From JALZKA01 sp963786495 (GTDB lineage: Bacteria; Actinomycetota; Thermoleophilia; Solirubrobacterales; 70-9), in the NCBI GenBank assembly GCA_963786495.1, contig CAWAZL010000002.1, positions 744,001-808,000 on the forward strand: a stretch of 64,000 nt of DNA, given 5' to 3'. Under the pieces are notes generated by a model. That model worked only from the letters and a program-made list of their open reading frames with translations, was not told the DNA's origin and searched no databases. Both the position numbers and the translations under genes were made by a program. Below, piece by piece: positions 9,113 through 17,682 of this stretch (within the stretch, counting starts at the first letter, position 1; each line of letters opens with the position of its first letter).

Positions 9113-9967
9113 ATGAGTCCCGATGCCCTCGCAGACCTGAAGCTCGTCGCCTCCGGCAAGGTGCGCGAGATGTACGAGATCGAGGACGACCTCCTGATGG
9201 TCGCCTCCGATCGCATCTCCGCCTATGACGTGGTCCTCCCCACGCCGATCCCCGACAAGGGCGCTGTGCTCACGCGCATGTCTGTGTTCTGGTTCGAGAC
9301 GACCGGCGACATCGTTCCCAACCACATGATCACCGAGGACGTCCCCGCCGGGGCCGAGGGCCGCGGCCTGCGGGTGAAAAAGCTCGAGATGTACCCGGTC
9401 GAGTGCGTCGTGCGCGGCTACATCACCGGCTCAGGCTGGAAGGAGTACAAGAGCTCCGGCGAGGTGTGCGGGATCAAGCTGCCCGACGGGCTCCAGGAGT
9501 CGCAGAAGCTTCCCGAGCCGATCTTCACACCGGCCACCAAGGCCGAAGTCGGCGACCACGACGAGAACATCTCCTTCGAGCGAGCCGTCGAGGTCATCGG
9601 CGATCGCGGCTTGATGGAGAACCTTCGCGACATCTCCATTGCGCTCTACGAGCACGCGCGAGACCATGCTGCGGAGAAGGGGATCATCATCGCCGACACG
9701 AAGTTCGAGTTCGGCTCTTCACCCGGAGCCGAGGTAGTGCTCGGCGATGAGGTGCTTACGCCCGACTCTTCGCGTTTCTGGCCCGCCGACGACTACGAGC
9801 CCGGGCGCGGCCAGTCGTCCTTCGACAAGCAGTACGTCCGCGACTGGCTCGACGAGTCGGGCTGGGACCACTCGCCGCCCGGACCGGACCTGCCCGACGA
9901 GATCGTCCAGGGCACCCGCGCCAAGTACGTCGAGGCGTACGAGCGGATCACGGGCCGCGACTTTTAG
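9113..9967 (+). CDS. purC: phosphoribosylaminoimidazole-succinocarboxamide synthase (PurC)
   Basis: PurC joins aspartate to CAIR, giving SAICAR, using ATP. The protein (284 aa) starts MSPDALADLKLVASGKVREM, matching the family start with the nucleotide-binding GKVREMYE. SDRISAYDVVLPTPIPDKGAVLT, VRGYITGSGWKEY and IADTKFEFG follow. The C terminus (FDKQYVRDWL) is of the long bacterial/eukaryotic type. The in-frame upstream ATG at 9071 would overlap the P450, so 9113 is preferred. The 26-base gap to the P450 must hold or overlap both promoters. Confidence 0.95.
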   Translation: MSPDALADLKLVASGKVREMYEIEDDLLMVASDRISAYDVVLPTPIPDKGAVLTRMSVFWFETTGDIVPNHMITEDVPAGAEGRGLRVKKLEMYPVECVVRGYITGSGWKEYKSSGEVCGIKLPDGLQESQKLPEPIFTPATKAEVGDHDENISFERAVEVIGDRGLMENLRDISIALYEHARDHAAEKGIIIADTKFEFGSSPGAEVVLGDEVLTPDSSRFWPADDYEPGRGQSSFDKQYVRDWLDESGWDHSPPGPDLPDEIVQGTRAKYVEAYERITGRDF

Positions 9968-9997
9968 AGGTTCCGACGCGCAGGTAGCGTCCTTGGC

Positions 9998-11026
9998 GTG
10001 AACGTCTTCATCCAAGGCATGCGCCGTTCGGGGACGACGATCCTCTACGACGCGTTCGCCGAGGACCCGGACCTTCGTCGGTTCTACGAGCCTTTCCGCG
10101 AGGACGCCGAGACGCCGGGAGGCGGATCGGGGGCCCGTGCCGAGGATCTCTTCGCCGAAACGCGCCAGCTGCGGCGTGAGTTCAAGCGCGACGAACACCC
10201 CGGGGTTCCGCTCGAGCTCTTCAACCACGGAGGGCCAAGGGCTCCCGGCCTGGAGCTCCACCCGGCGCTTCCCGAGTGGGGGCTCGACTTCCTCGCCTAC
10301 CTGCTGAAGCAGGCGCCGAACGTGCTGATCAAGGAAGTGCGCCTGTTTCGCAAGGTGCCCGACCTCCACCGCGTGGATCCCGAGGCGACCATGGTCCACA
10401 TCGTCCGCGATCCTCGAGCGGTCGCGGGATCGATGCTCCTCGGCCGCGGGCGGCGCCATTCGACCCGCTACACGGACGCTGATGCCTTCTTTGAGGCTTG
10501 GACCCGCCGCAAGCTCTGGTCGTCGAGCGCGATCGCGCGGAACGTCCTTGCCGCGGGCGAGCACGAAGGCCTCGAGCGCGGCGTCCCTGACTTCATGCGC
10601 CCGCTGGTGGTCTGGAAGGCGGCGTGGGATGGGCTTCGGACGGACGGTCAGAGGCTCTTCGGCGACCGCTACGTCCTGATTCGCCTGGAGGACCTTCGGG
10701 TCGATCCCGAGGGCGAGCTCCACCGCATCTACGACGCAGTCGGCCGGGGGACGCCCGATGGGGTTCGCAAATGGGCGGAAGAGCACGTGCGCCGCGACTC
10801 CGACATTCCCTGGGGTGAGGACCCGCGCTGGGCCGCGGCGGCGAAGGCGCTCGGCATGCAGGGGGCGCTCGAGGACGCCGGATACGGAGAGGTCCTCACG
10901 CTTGCGGGATCAGCCCGGCCGCTGAAGCTCCGCTCACCCGATGCCGACGCTCCCTCGCGGCTCGACGCCGCCGTGGGCCGGGCCCGCCGCGCCGTTGGTC
11001 GCGCCACCGGCCGAGAGCCTCGCTAG
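9998..11026 (+). CDS. sulfotransferase-like P-loop protein (ST6)
   Basis: A 342-aa protein with a PAPS-type loop GMRRSGTTIL at residues 7-16 and a 3'-phosphate-binding segment MVHIVRDPRAVAGSM near 131-146. It lacks the GDKTP motif and the shared C terminus, so it is a separate sulfotransferase subfamily from ST1, ST3-5 and ST7-9. The C-terminal ~40 residues are Ala/Arg-rich. The start is GTG, 30 bases after purC; it ends 10 bases before purS and is presumably transcribed with the purine genes. Substrate unknown. Confidence 0.78.
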   Translation: MNVFIQGMRRSGTTILYDAFAEDPDLRRFYEPFREDAETPGGGSGARAEDLFAETRQLRREFKRDEHPGVPLELFNHGGPRAPGLELHPALPEWGLDFLAYLLKQAPNVLIKEVRLFRKVPDLHRVDPEATMVHIVRDPRAVAGSMLLGRGRRHSTRYTDADAFFEAWTRRKLWSSSAIARNVLAAGEHEGLERGVPDFMRPLVVWKAAWDGLRTDGQRLFGDRYVLIRLEDLRVDPEGELHRIYDAVGRGTPDGVRKWAEEHVRRDSDIPWGEDPRWAAAAKALGMQGALEDAGYGEVLTLAGSARPLKLRSPDADAPSRLDAAVGRARRAVGRATGREPR

Positions 11027-11036
11027 CTTTGCGGTA

Positions 11037-11261
11037 GTGAAGGCGCGCGTACTCATCCGCCCCAAAGAGGGCATCCTCGACCCCCAGGGCAAAGCGGTCG
11101 AGCGGGCGCTTCCCGCGCTCGGCTTCGACAGCGTTCGCGATGTCCGCGTCGGCCGACTCGTGGAGCTCGAGGCGGACGACGCCTCGCACCTCTCCGAGCT
11201 CTGCGAGAAGCTCCTCGCGAACCCGCTGATCGAGGACTACGAGATCCAGGAGATCGGCTAA
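11037..11261 (+). CDS. purS: FGAM synthase subunit PurS
   Basis: PurS is the small subunit that bridges PurL and PurQ in the multi-subunit formylglycinamidine ribonucleotide synthase. The 74-aa product starts MKARVLIRPKEGILDPQGKAVERALPALGF, matching the family, and ends IEDYEIQEIG. The start is GTG at 11037; a longer frame (from 10941) overlaps ST6 and is rejected. Its stop is six bases from purQ. The partner purL lies 11 kb downstream, separated by accessory genes, which is an unusual split of this usually compact set. Confidence 0.94.
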   Translation: MKARVLIRPKEGILDPQGKAVERALPALGFDSVRDVRVGRLVELEADDASHLSELCEKLLANPLIEDYEIQEIG

Positions 11262-11267
11262 GCCGCC

Positions 11268-11933
11268 GTGTTTGGCGTCCTCCAGTTCCCCGGCTCGTGT
11301 GATGAGCGGGACGCGCTGGCGGCCTGCGAGCGGGTCTCAGACGCCCGGATGGTCTGGCACGAGGAGACGAGCCTCGACGGCATCGACGCGGTCGTGGTGC
11401 CCGGCGGCTTCTCGTACGGCGACTACCTGCGTGCCGGTGCGATCGCCCGCTTCGCGCCCGTCATGGACGCCGTCCGCGAATTCGCCGAGAACGGCGGACC
11501 CGTGCTCGGAATCTGCAACGGCTTCCAGGTCCTGTGCGAGGCGGGTCTTTTGCCCGGCGCGCTTCTGCCGAACGACGGCCTCCGCTTTCTCTGCCGCCAA
11601 GTCGACCTCGAGGTCGTTTCGACCGACTCGGCCTTCACCCGCGGCATGGAGATCGAGGACTTCCTCTCCGTGCCGGTCAAGCACATGAGCGGCCGCTACT
11701 TCGCTCCCCCCAACGTCCTCGACGAGCTCGAGGCGCGCGGCCAGGTCGTCCTGCGCTACGCGCCAGGCCAGAACCCGAACGGCTCGTCACGCGACATCGC
11801 GGGCGTCGCCAACGAGGCCGGCAACGTGATGGGCCTTATGCCCCACCCTGAGCACGCCGTGGATTCCCTCACCGGGTCGGACGATGGCCTGAAGCTCTTC
11901 GCGGCCGTCGCGAATACCGCCGCTACTGCCTAG
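11268..11933 (+). CDS. purQ: FGAM synthase glutaminase subunit PurQ
   Basis: PurQ supplies ammonia from glutamine to PurL. The 221-aa protein is a class I amidotransferase: PGGFSYGDYLRAG forms the oxyanion strand, GICNGFQ carries the nucleophile Cys, and MPHPEHA near the C terminus carries the catalytic His. The start is GTG at 11268 (MFGVLQFPGSC). The stop overlaps the end of the convergent SnoaL-like gene by four bases. Length is normal. Confidence 0.95.
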   Translation: MFGVLQFPGSCDERDALAACERVSDARMVWHEETSLDGIDAVVVPGGFSYGDYLRAGAIARFAPVMDAVREFAENGGPVLGICNGFQVLCEAGLLPGALLPNDGLRFLCRQVDLEVVSTDSAFTRGMEIEDFLSVPVKHMSGRYFAPPNVLDELEARGQVVLRYAPGQNPNGSSRDIAGVANEAGNVMGLMPHPEHAVDSLTGSDDGLKLFAAVANTAATA

Positions 11934-12328
11934 TCACTCGAACTGACGGCGACGGCCTCTAGGGCCTCGGCCCTGGTCGAGAAAATCTCCCACCTGATAA
12001 TCCGATCGTCGCGAAGCGTCCACACCTGCGCGTGCCCTTCCTCGACGGGAACGCCGCTCCCCTTCCCACGGCCGATCTCGCGGACTACCAGGACCACGCT
12101 CTGGCCGGCGTCGATGACCTCGTCAGCCTCGACGCGGTAGTTCGCGAACGTGCCCCAATAGTGTCGCGAAGCTTTGATGACTGCCTCCCGGCCCACGTAC
12201 ACGCGGTCGAGGTCCAGGATCGCTCGCGAGCCCCGGATGTCCCAAACCACGTATTCGTCGAGCATGCCCCAGAAGAGGTCCAAGTCCCCAACCGCCCGTC
12301 GAACCAGCTCGACATTCCTCTCCGACAT
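11930..12328 (-). CDS. SnoaL-like / NTF2-fold protein
   Basis: A 132-aa protein with the NTF2-like pattern: an N-terminal helix (MSERNVELVRRAV), WGMLDEYVVWDIRG, VYVGREAVIKASRHYWGTFANYRVEADEVID, then a beta region VVLVVREIGRGKGSGVPVEEGHAQVWTLRDDRIIRWEIF. Such proteins are small-molecule cyclases, isomerases or stress proteins of unknown substrate. It converges on purQ. The upstream AsnS-like gene is on the same strand, 94 bases away, with a perfect palindrome between them. The specific role is unknown. Confidence 0.8.
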   Translation of the reverse strand: MSERNVELVRRAVGDLDLFWGMLDEYVVWDIRGSRAILDLDRVYVGREAVIKASRHYWGTFANYRVEADEVIDAGQSVVLVVREIGRGKGSGVPVEEGHAQVWTLRDDRIIRWEIFSTRAEALEAVAVSSSD

Positions 12329-12403
12329 AGCCCGACAGTATCCCGCCGCACGGCCGCGACGGTGGACCGCAGGGTGACCCGGCGCGAACCAACCGTCCGT
12401 CGC

Positions 12404-12421
12404 TACCCCCTATAGGGGGTA
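12404..12421. repeat. perfect 18-base palindrome between minus-strand genes
   Basis: TACCCCCTATAGGGGGTA is a perfect dyad lying one base beyond the stop of the AsnS-like gene and about 75 bases before the SnoaL-like start. As RNA it could form a short stem for termination or 3'-end protection, though no T-run follows. As DNA it could be an operator. Function is not shown. Confidence 0.5.
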
Positions 12422-12422
12422 C

Positions 12423-13940
12423 TCACGGACGTTTGCCCTCGGCGTAGGCGCGCCGACCCTCGTCGAGCGCCCAGGCGACCGCGTGGCTTCGAAGCGGCGT
12501 GGGCCTTCGGTGGCGCTGGCGCAGGCGGTCGCGCCTGGCCTTCCACCACTCGCTGTCCGGGAGCCCAGGCACGACACGCAGCGCCACATGCGCACGCAGC
12601 GCCAGGTCGCGCGAACGGAACTCGGCGCGGTCGCGGCTTGGCGAGACCGGGCCGCGCAGGCCGAGTGCTTCGCGTCTTGAGCGGAGCCATTCGAAGTAAT
12701 CCTGCTTCGGCTTCGGCATGAGGAAGTCCGGATCGCGGTGGGGTTGCGCTTTCGGGACCGCGCGCTTCGTCTTCCCGAACACATTCCGGGGGACACCGGC
12801 GTCTTCTGCGATCCGGCGCGGGATCGGGCGGTCGTAGCCGGCGCCCAGGGCCCATGGGCTCATCTCCTCGGAGCGGCCGATCTCTACGACCTCCGCGACC
12901 TGGCGCGCCGCCCAGAACGCCGGTGCGCAGGTGACGAAGCCGGCATGGAGGCGGTACTCACAAAAGCCGAGTCCGGAGGCGTCCTTGCGGACGACATCGG
13001 GCCCGAGCTTCGACCACTCCGGATTCCAGATCGAGTCGCCGTAGAAGCCGGTGACGAGGGCAGTGCCCATCAGGTGCTCCTGAGCGCCGTGGAACCCGAT
13101 CAGGCCGCTGCCCCCGCCGGCGGCAAGGAACGGGACCTCGGTGCCGCCGGGCAGCTGGGGCACCTCGCGCCACGCTCCGCGCTCGATCACGATCGGCTCG
13201 ATCCCGAGCGCATGCGCGACCGGCACGCCGCTGTCCGGCTGGTCGCTCCCCGTGGTCTCGAAGCAGATCGCTCTTCGGCATCCCGCCTGGACAGCGAGCG
13301 CCGTCGCCGCGTTCGCGTCGTAGCCCGAGGAGAGCGTCCCCAGGAAGGCAAGCTGACAGCGCCGGGACGGGTCCGCCATGTTCGCGGCAAGCGCTGTAAA
13401 GGTGCTCGCGAGAAGGTCGCGGTACGCCCCGAAGTCGCCGAGAGCCTGCGAAGGACTCGGCTTGTCTCGCCGCTCCAGCTGACCGGACGACCAGGCCAGG
13501 TTCCGGAAATGAGTGAGGAAGGCGGGTCCTGCGGAGGTCTCGATCGTGCTCCGGCACTCATCGATCCCTTTGACGATCGAGGTCGCACGAGCCTGGTACT
13601 TGGGATCGGTCACCTCCGCTCCCGCTGCCCGGAGGAGCGCAAGCAGCGAGTTCGAGACGAAAGTCGTCCCGTCTGCCGAAACCACGTGGCAGAGACGATC
13701 GATCGTCGACGTTGGCGAGACGAACACCGCCTCGTCCCCTCGGATGCGGACCCCAGAACCGAGGCTCACCGCAACCTGGTCGAACGCTGCGTCGGCGAAG
13801 TCACCCTCCCACGCCCCCTCGTACGCCCAGCCCGGGCCCACCTCGACCCGAGGGCCGTGCAGCAGCTCCAAGTTGTCCCCGCACCGGGCCAGCCAGGCAA
13901 GGGGCGGCCAGTGCGGCATCTCGCGTGGCTCCAGACGCAT
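12423..13940 (-). CDS. asparagine-synthase-like protein A
   Basis: A 505-aa protein from MRLEPREMPHWPP. Near residue 200 it carries LGTLSSGYDANAATALA, which occupies the place of the ATP-pyrophosphatase SGGxDS loop of asparagine synthetase but with SSGYD, so the catalytic loop is altered. The N-terminal part resembles a class II amidotransferase domain but has no N-terminal Cys nucleophile. The late YDRPIPRRIAEDAGVP...KTKRAV resembles the end of AsnB-type enzymes. It is head-to-head with another AsnS-like gene across 48 bases. An amide or adenylating ligase for a surface glycan or metabolite is an inference; it may be inactive. Confidence 0.65.
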   Translation of the reverse strand: MRLEPREMPHWPPLAWLARCGDNLELLHGPRVEVGPGWAYEGAWEGDFADAAFDQVAVSLGSGVRIRGDEAVFVSPTSTIDRLCHVVSADGTTFVSNSLLALLRAAGAEVTDPKYQARATSIVKGIDECRSTIETSAGPAFLTHFRNLAWSSGQLERRDKPSPSQALGDFGAYRDLLASTFTALAANMADPSRRCQLAFLGTLSSGYDANAATALAVQAGCRRAICFETTGSDQPDSGVPVAHALGIEPIVIERGAWREVPQLPGGTEVPFLAAGGGSGLIGFHGAQEHLMGTALVTGFYGDSIWNPEWSKLGPDVVRKDASGLGFCEYRLHAGFVTCAPAFWAARQVAEVVEIGRSEEMSPWALGAGYDRPIPRRIAEDAGVPRNVFGKTKRAVPKAQPHRDPDFLMPKPKQDYFEWLRSRREALGLRGPVSPSRDRAEFRSRDLALRAHVALRVVPGLPDSEWWKARRDRLRQRHRRPTPLRSHAVAWALDEGRRAYAEGKRP

Positions 13941-13988
13941 CGCTCGGAGCGTAAAGCGCGGCGTCCCTGCACAAGTAGCCTCGCGCGC

Positions 13989-15752
13989 ATGGGCGAGAAC
14001 ATCGACCCCACCTGGCTCTGCTTCCGAGCGGAGGCCGAGCCAGACAAGGGCTGGTTCGAGGAGCGGCTCGGGCGAGTACGACGCCACTACGCCCAGCTCG
14101 TTGACTACCCGATCGAGATCCAGAGCGCTCAGTCCGGCCGGGCCGGCGTGGCGGCGATCGGCGACGCCGAGCCGGCCTGTCGCTGGCCGCATTTTGCGCA
14201 AGACGGTCGGCACGCGGTCGCGACCGCGTACGTCCCCACCGGATGGGAGCGAGTCACCGGCCCGCAGGCGCTCACCGAAGCGCCGCTTGCGCTCGCACGC
14301 GCGCTGAGCCTCGACGCGGATGCGGCGGGCCACAACCTCAACGCACCGGCCGCGATCGGCGTGCTCGACCTCGACGCGGGCCGGCTGCTGATCGCCAACG
14401 ACGCGCTCGGCGCGGCACGCGCGTACGAGACGGAGGCGAACGGCATCAAAGCCTGGTCGAACCGGCCCGGCGCTCTAGTCGTGTTCCTCGGCCTCGAAGC
14501 CCGCGCCGACGCTCGCGCCTGGCGGGCCCTGGCCGCAGCTTCTTGGTTCCTGGGCGATACCGCCCCGATCGAGGGCATGCGCCGGCTCCCCGGCGGCACG
14601 GTGATCCGGGCGGGAAGGGACGACATCGACGAGCACACGACCGGGGCGCTCGCCAACTGGGTCGCGCCCGGCGGCGACCTGTCCGAGCTGACCGGCCTCG
14701 CGACGGAGGACGCACTCGCTCAGGCCAAGAGCGCCGCCGACCTGTGGCCGGGCGAAGCCAAGGTTGACCTTTCGGGCGGGCGAGACTCCCGGCTGGCGGC
14801 GGCAGCGGTGATCGCGGCAGGAACCCCGGCGCGCTTTCTCACCTCTGATGCCACCCCCGGGGAGGCCGACGTCGCCCGAGCGCTGATCGCCGCCGCATCC
14901 GGTGAGCACCAGCACGAAGTGAGCAAGACCGAAGCGGGCTCGGCCACACCCAGCACCCCGCTCCTCCACAGGGCCGCGAACCTCCACCTTCTCCACGACG
15001 GCGTGCGCCATCCCCAGAAGCTCAGAGGCAAGATGACCCTCCCGCGGCCCCGGCCGCAAGCCGCAACCTTCTCCGGTCACGGCGGCGAGATCGCCCACGG
15101 CTTCTTCTACAAGGACGAACGCCAGCTGAAGAAGCTGTCGCGGCGATCGAAGCGCGTACCCGAGCGCATCATGCGCTTCTTCACCAAGGACCACGAGGCC
15201 GCTCAGCCCGAGGCCTACGAGGAGGCGGGTTCCATCGTGGACGAGGCGCTTGACGCCGGGCGCGCGGCGGGCCTGGAGGGGCCGGTGCTCCTGGACTGGT
15301 TCTACCTGACCGACCGCTTCGCACACCGCTCGGGACTCGCGACCGACTCCGAGCGCATCTCTGTGTTCGCGACCCCGGGATTCATCCGCGCCTCGTTCGC
15401 GCTCGAGCCCGAGGACAGGCTGACCGACAGGCTCCATCTCGAGATAACTGGAAGCCTGGTGCCCGAGTGGAAGGGCCAGCCCTTCTTCGAAGCAACGAAG
15501 GCGAAGTCGCCATCCATCCGCCGCGACCGCCTGTGGGAGATCGAACGCGACGCGGCGGTTTTCGAGGAGATCCTGGCCGCCGGCGGCGCCTGGACCGAGA
15601 TTTACCGCGCTGACGAGACGAAGGACGCCTGGCGCAAGCTTCGCGCCGGCGGGGACGGCTCCGCGAAGTGGGAGGCCGTGTTCGAGGGCATCGTCTACCG
15701 GCACACCTTCGACGCGCACCTCTCGCGCGTGGTCGCGGCGGGCCGGGACTAG
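13989..15752 (+). CDS. asparagine-synthase-like protein B
   Basis: A 587-aa protein from MGENIDPTWLCFRAE. VDLSGGRDSRLAAAAV near residues 258-273 is a good PP-loop (SGGxDS), so ATP pyrophosphatase/adenylation chemistry is likely. The first ~230 residues look like an AsnB N-terminal domain (AIGVLDLDAGRLLIANDALGAARAYE, MRRLPGGTVIRAG) but without an exposed N-terminal Cys, so ammonia would not come from its own glutaminase. The longer upstream frame (from 12738) is antisense to protein A and is rejected. It is followed 12 bases later by ST7 and probably co-transcribed with the sulfotransferase/GT block. Confidence 0.72.
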   Translation: MGENIDPTWLCFRAEAEPDKGWFEERLGRVRRHYAQLVDYPIEIQSAQSGRAGVAAIGDAEPACRWPHFAQDGRHAVATAYVPTGWERVTGPQALTEAPLALARALSLDADAAGHNLNAPAAIGVLDLDAGRLLIANDALGAARAYETEANGIKAWSNRPGALVVFLGLEARADARAWRALAAASWFLGDTAPIEGMRRLPGGTVIRAGRDDIDEHTTGALANWVAPGGDLSELTGLATEDALAQAKSAADLWPGEAKVDLSGGRDSRLAAAAVIAAGTPARFLTSDATPGEADVARALIAAASGEHQHEVSKTEAGSATPSTPLLHRAANLHLLHDGVRHPQKLRGKMTLPRPRPQAATFSGHGGEIAHGFFYKDERQLKKLSRRSKRVPERIMRFFTKDHEAAQPEAYEEAGSIVDEALDAGRAAGLEGPVLLDWFYLTDRFAHRSGLATDSERISVFATPGFIRASFALEPEDRLTDRLHLEITGSLVPEWKGQPFFEATKAKSPSIRRDRLWEIERDAAVFEEILAAGGAWTEIYRADETKDAWRKLRAGGDGSAKWEAVFEGIVYRHTFDAHLSRVVAAGRD

Positions 15753-15764
15753 CCTTTCGGCCTC

Positions 15765-16724
15765 ATGCCGGACGACTCAGCCATCTCCAAGTTCCTGCGC
15801 TCACGCCGCCTACGCGGCGCGGCGGAGCCAGGCTTGCCCGCGCCGTTCGTGGTCGGCGTCGGCCGCTCGGGCACGACGCTCCTGCGCCTGATGCTGGACG
15901 CACATCCCGAAATGGCGATGCCGCCCGAGACTCACTTCTTCGACAGCGTCGTCGCAGCGTCTGGGCGCCTGCGGTTCGGCCCCGAGCAGGCGCTCCACGC
16001 CATCACTGAGGACGAGCACCGGCGCTGGAACGACTTCGGCCTGGGCGAGGACGAGCTGCTCGACCGCTTCGAGGCGATCCGCCGCTTCAATGCCTCTGAC
16101 GCCTTTCGCGCCTTCTACGAGCTGTACGCGGAGAAGCAGGGCAAGAAGCGCTGGGGAGACAAGACGCCTCCCTACGTGAAGACGATGCGCCGGATCAAGC
16201 GCGTGCTGCCAGAGGCACGGTTCATCCACGTGATCCGCGATGGGCGTGACGTAGCGCTTTCGAACAACAAACGCGTGATCGAGCGCGGCCACCGCGAGCC
16301 GGTGCCGGCGGCGCGCTCGGCCCGGCGCTGGAAGCGGCGGATCGAGAAGGCCCGAGCGGACGGCCCGCACCTGGGCGAGTACATCGAGATCCGCTACGAG
16401 GACCTCGTCTCCGATACCGAGCCTGCCCTTCGCAAGGTCTGCGAGTTCATCGACCTGGACTTCGACCCAGTGATGCTCCGCTACCACGAGACCGCCGCCG
16501 AGCGGCTGTCCGAGATGGCGGGAGCAATGCCTGCTCGCGACGGCCGGCCTGAGCGCGACGCGGGCGAGCGGCTGAAGGCACACGCCCTGGCCACGAAGCC
16601 GCCCACCAAGGAGCGGATCGAGGTCTGGCGCGAAGATATGAGCGCGGACGACCAGGCGGAGTTCGAGCGCGTAGCGGGGGACCTCCTGGACGATCTCGGG
16701 TATGCCCGAGCCGTCTCCTCGTAG
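15765..16724 (+). CDS. sulfotransferase family protein (ST7)
   Basis: A 319-aa paralogue. PAPS loop GVGRSGTTLLRL near residues 31-42, KRWGDKTPPY, FIHVIRDGRDVALS, and IRYEDLVSDTEPALRKVCEFIDLDFDP, the last being a conserved helix pair of this group. ATG start 12 bases after the AsnS-like gene; 15 bases before ST8. The block 13989-20802 is one co-directional run of six genes, suggesting one operon. Confidence 0.88.
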   Translation: MPDDSAISKFLRSRRLRGAAEPGLPAPFVVGVGRSGTTLLRLMLDAHPEMAMPPETHFFDSVVAASGRLRFGPEQALHAITEDEHRRWNDFGLGEDELLDRFEAIRRFNASDAFRAFYELYAEKQGKKRWGDKTPPYVKTMRRIKRVLPEARFIHVIRDGRDVALSNNKRVIERGHREPVPAARSARRWKRRIEKARADGPHLGEYIEIRYEDLVSDTEPALRKVCEFIDLDFDPVMLRYHETAAERLSEMAGAMPARDGRPERDAGERLKAHALATKPPTKERIEVWREDMSADDQAEFERVAGDLLDDLGYARAVSS

Positions 16725-16739
16725 GCTTTACCGCCCCCA

Positions 16740-17669
16740 ATGGCAGTCCTCGTCCCATCCTTCCTTCGCCGCGGCCAAAGCCACGCGCCGTTCCCGTTCG
16801 TGGTCGGCATGAACCGCTCGGGCACGACGCTTCTGCGCATGATGCTCGACGCCCACTCGGACCTCACCATCCCGCCCGAGACCCATTTCGTGCCGGACAT
16901 GATCAAGGCCGCCAAGGCCGACGGCTCCACGCCTGAGAGCGTGCTGGAGGCGATGAAGGAACACCGCGAATGGGGGGACTTCGAGATCTCCGACGAGGAG
17001 ATGCTCGGCCGTTTCAACGCGCTTCCGAAGCTGAAGGCCGGCCCCGCTGTGCGCTCGTTCTACGACATCTACGCGGAGCGTCAGGGCAAGCCCCGCTACG
17101 GCGAGAAGACCCCCACCTACGTTCAGAAGATGAGGCTGATCCAGCGCGCCCTCCCCGAGGCGCGCTTCTGCCACGTGATCCGCGACGGCCGCGACGTGGC
17201 GCTCTCGGTCCTCGACCGCACGGTTCGCGACCTGACCGCAGGCGACGTCGCGAAGCGCTGGCAGAAGAAGGTGACGAAGGCGCGCGAGGACTCCCCCAAG
17301 CTCGAGCACTACATGGAGATCCGCTACGAGGACCTCATCCTCGACACGGAGCCCGTGCTCCGCAGCGTCTGCGAGTTCTTCGAGCTTCCCTGGCAGGACG
17401 AGCTCCTCACCTACCACGAGCGCTCGGCCGACCGCCTCCAAGAGATGGCGCGCGCCCTGCCCGGCGGGGGCAAGTCGAAGGAACTGTCCGTCGAGAGGCG
17501 CATGAAGACTCACGAGATGACGACGAAGCCGCCCTCAGCCGACCGCGTGCAGCGCTGGCGAAAGCAGATGACCGAGGAACAGCGCGTCGAGTTCGAAGAG
17601 GTCGCGGGTGGCCTTCTCGAAGACCTGGGCTACCCAATCGGCGAATCGGTCGACGCCGCAGCGGTCTAA
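16740..17669 (+). CDS. sulfotransferase family protein (ST8)
   Basis: A 309-aa paralogue. PAPS loop GMNRSGTTLLRM near residues 22-33, PRYGEKTPTY (a conservative E for D in the GDKTP motif), FCHVIRDGRDVALS and the C-terminal LLEDLGYPIG. The start ATG at 16740 follows ST7 by 15 bases. It precedes the glycosyltransferase pair by 13 bases, linking sulfation and glycosylation in one transcript. Confidence 0.88.
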   Translation: MAVLVPSFLRRGQSHAPFPFVVGMNRSGTTLLRMMLDAHSDLTIPPETHFVPDMIKAAKADGSTPESVLEAMKEHREWGDFEISDEEMLGRFNALPKLKAGPAVRSFYDIYAERQGKPRYGEKTPTYVQKMRLIQRALPEARFCHVIRDGRDVALSVLDRTVRDLTAGDVAKRWQKKVTKAREDSPKLEHYMEIRYEDLILDTEPVLRSVCEFFELPWQDELLTYHERSADRLQEMARALPGGGKSKELSVERRMKTHEMTTKPPSADRVQRWRKQMTEEQRVEFEEVAGGLLEDLGYPIGESVDAAAV

Positions 17670-17682
17670 CACCGCTACCGAG

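Noticed and set aside
12738..13988. N-terminal 417 codons of a 1004-aa open frame
   Set aside because: Antisense to the AsnS-like gene A; composition (Arg/Gly/Asp-rich, no motif) is that of a shadow frame. The real gene starts at ATG 13989.
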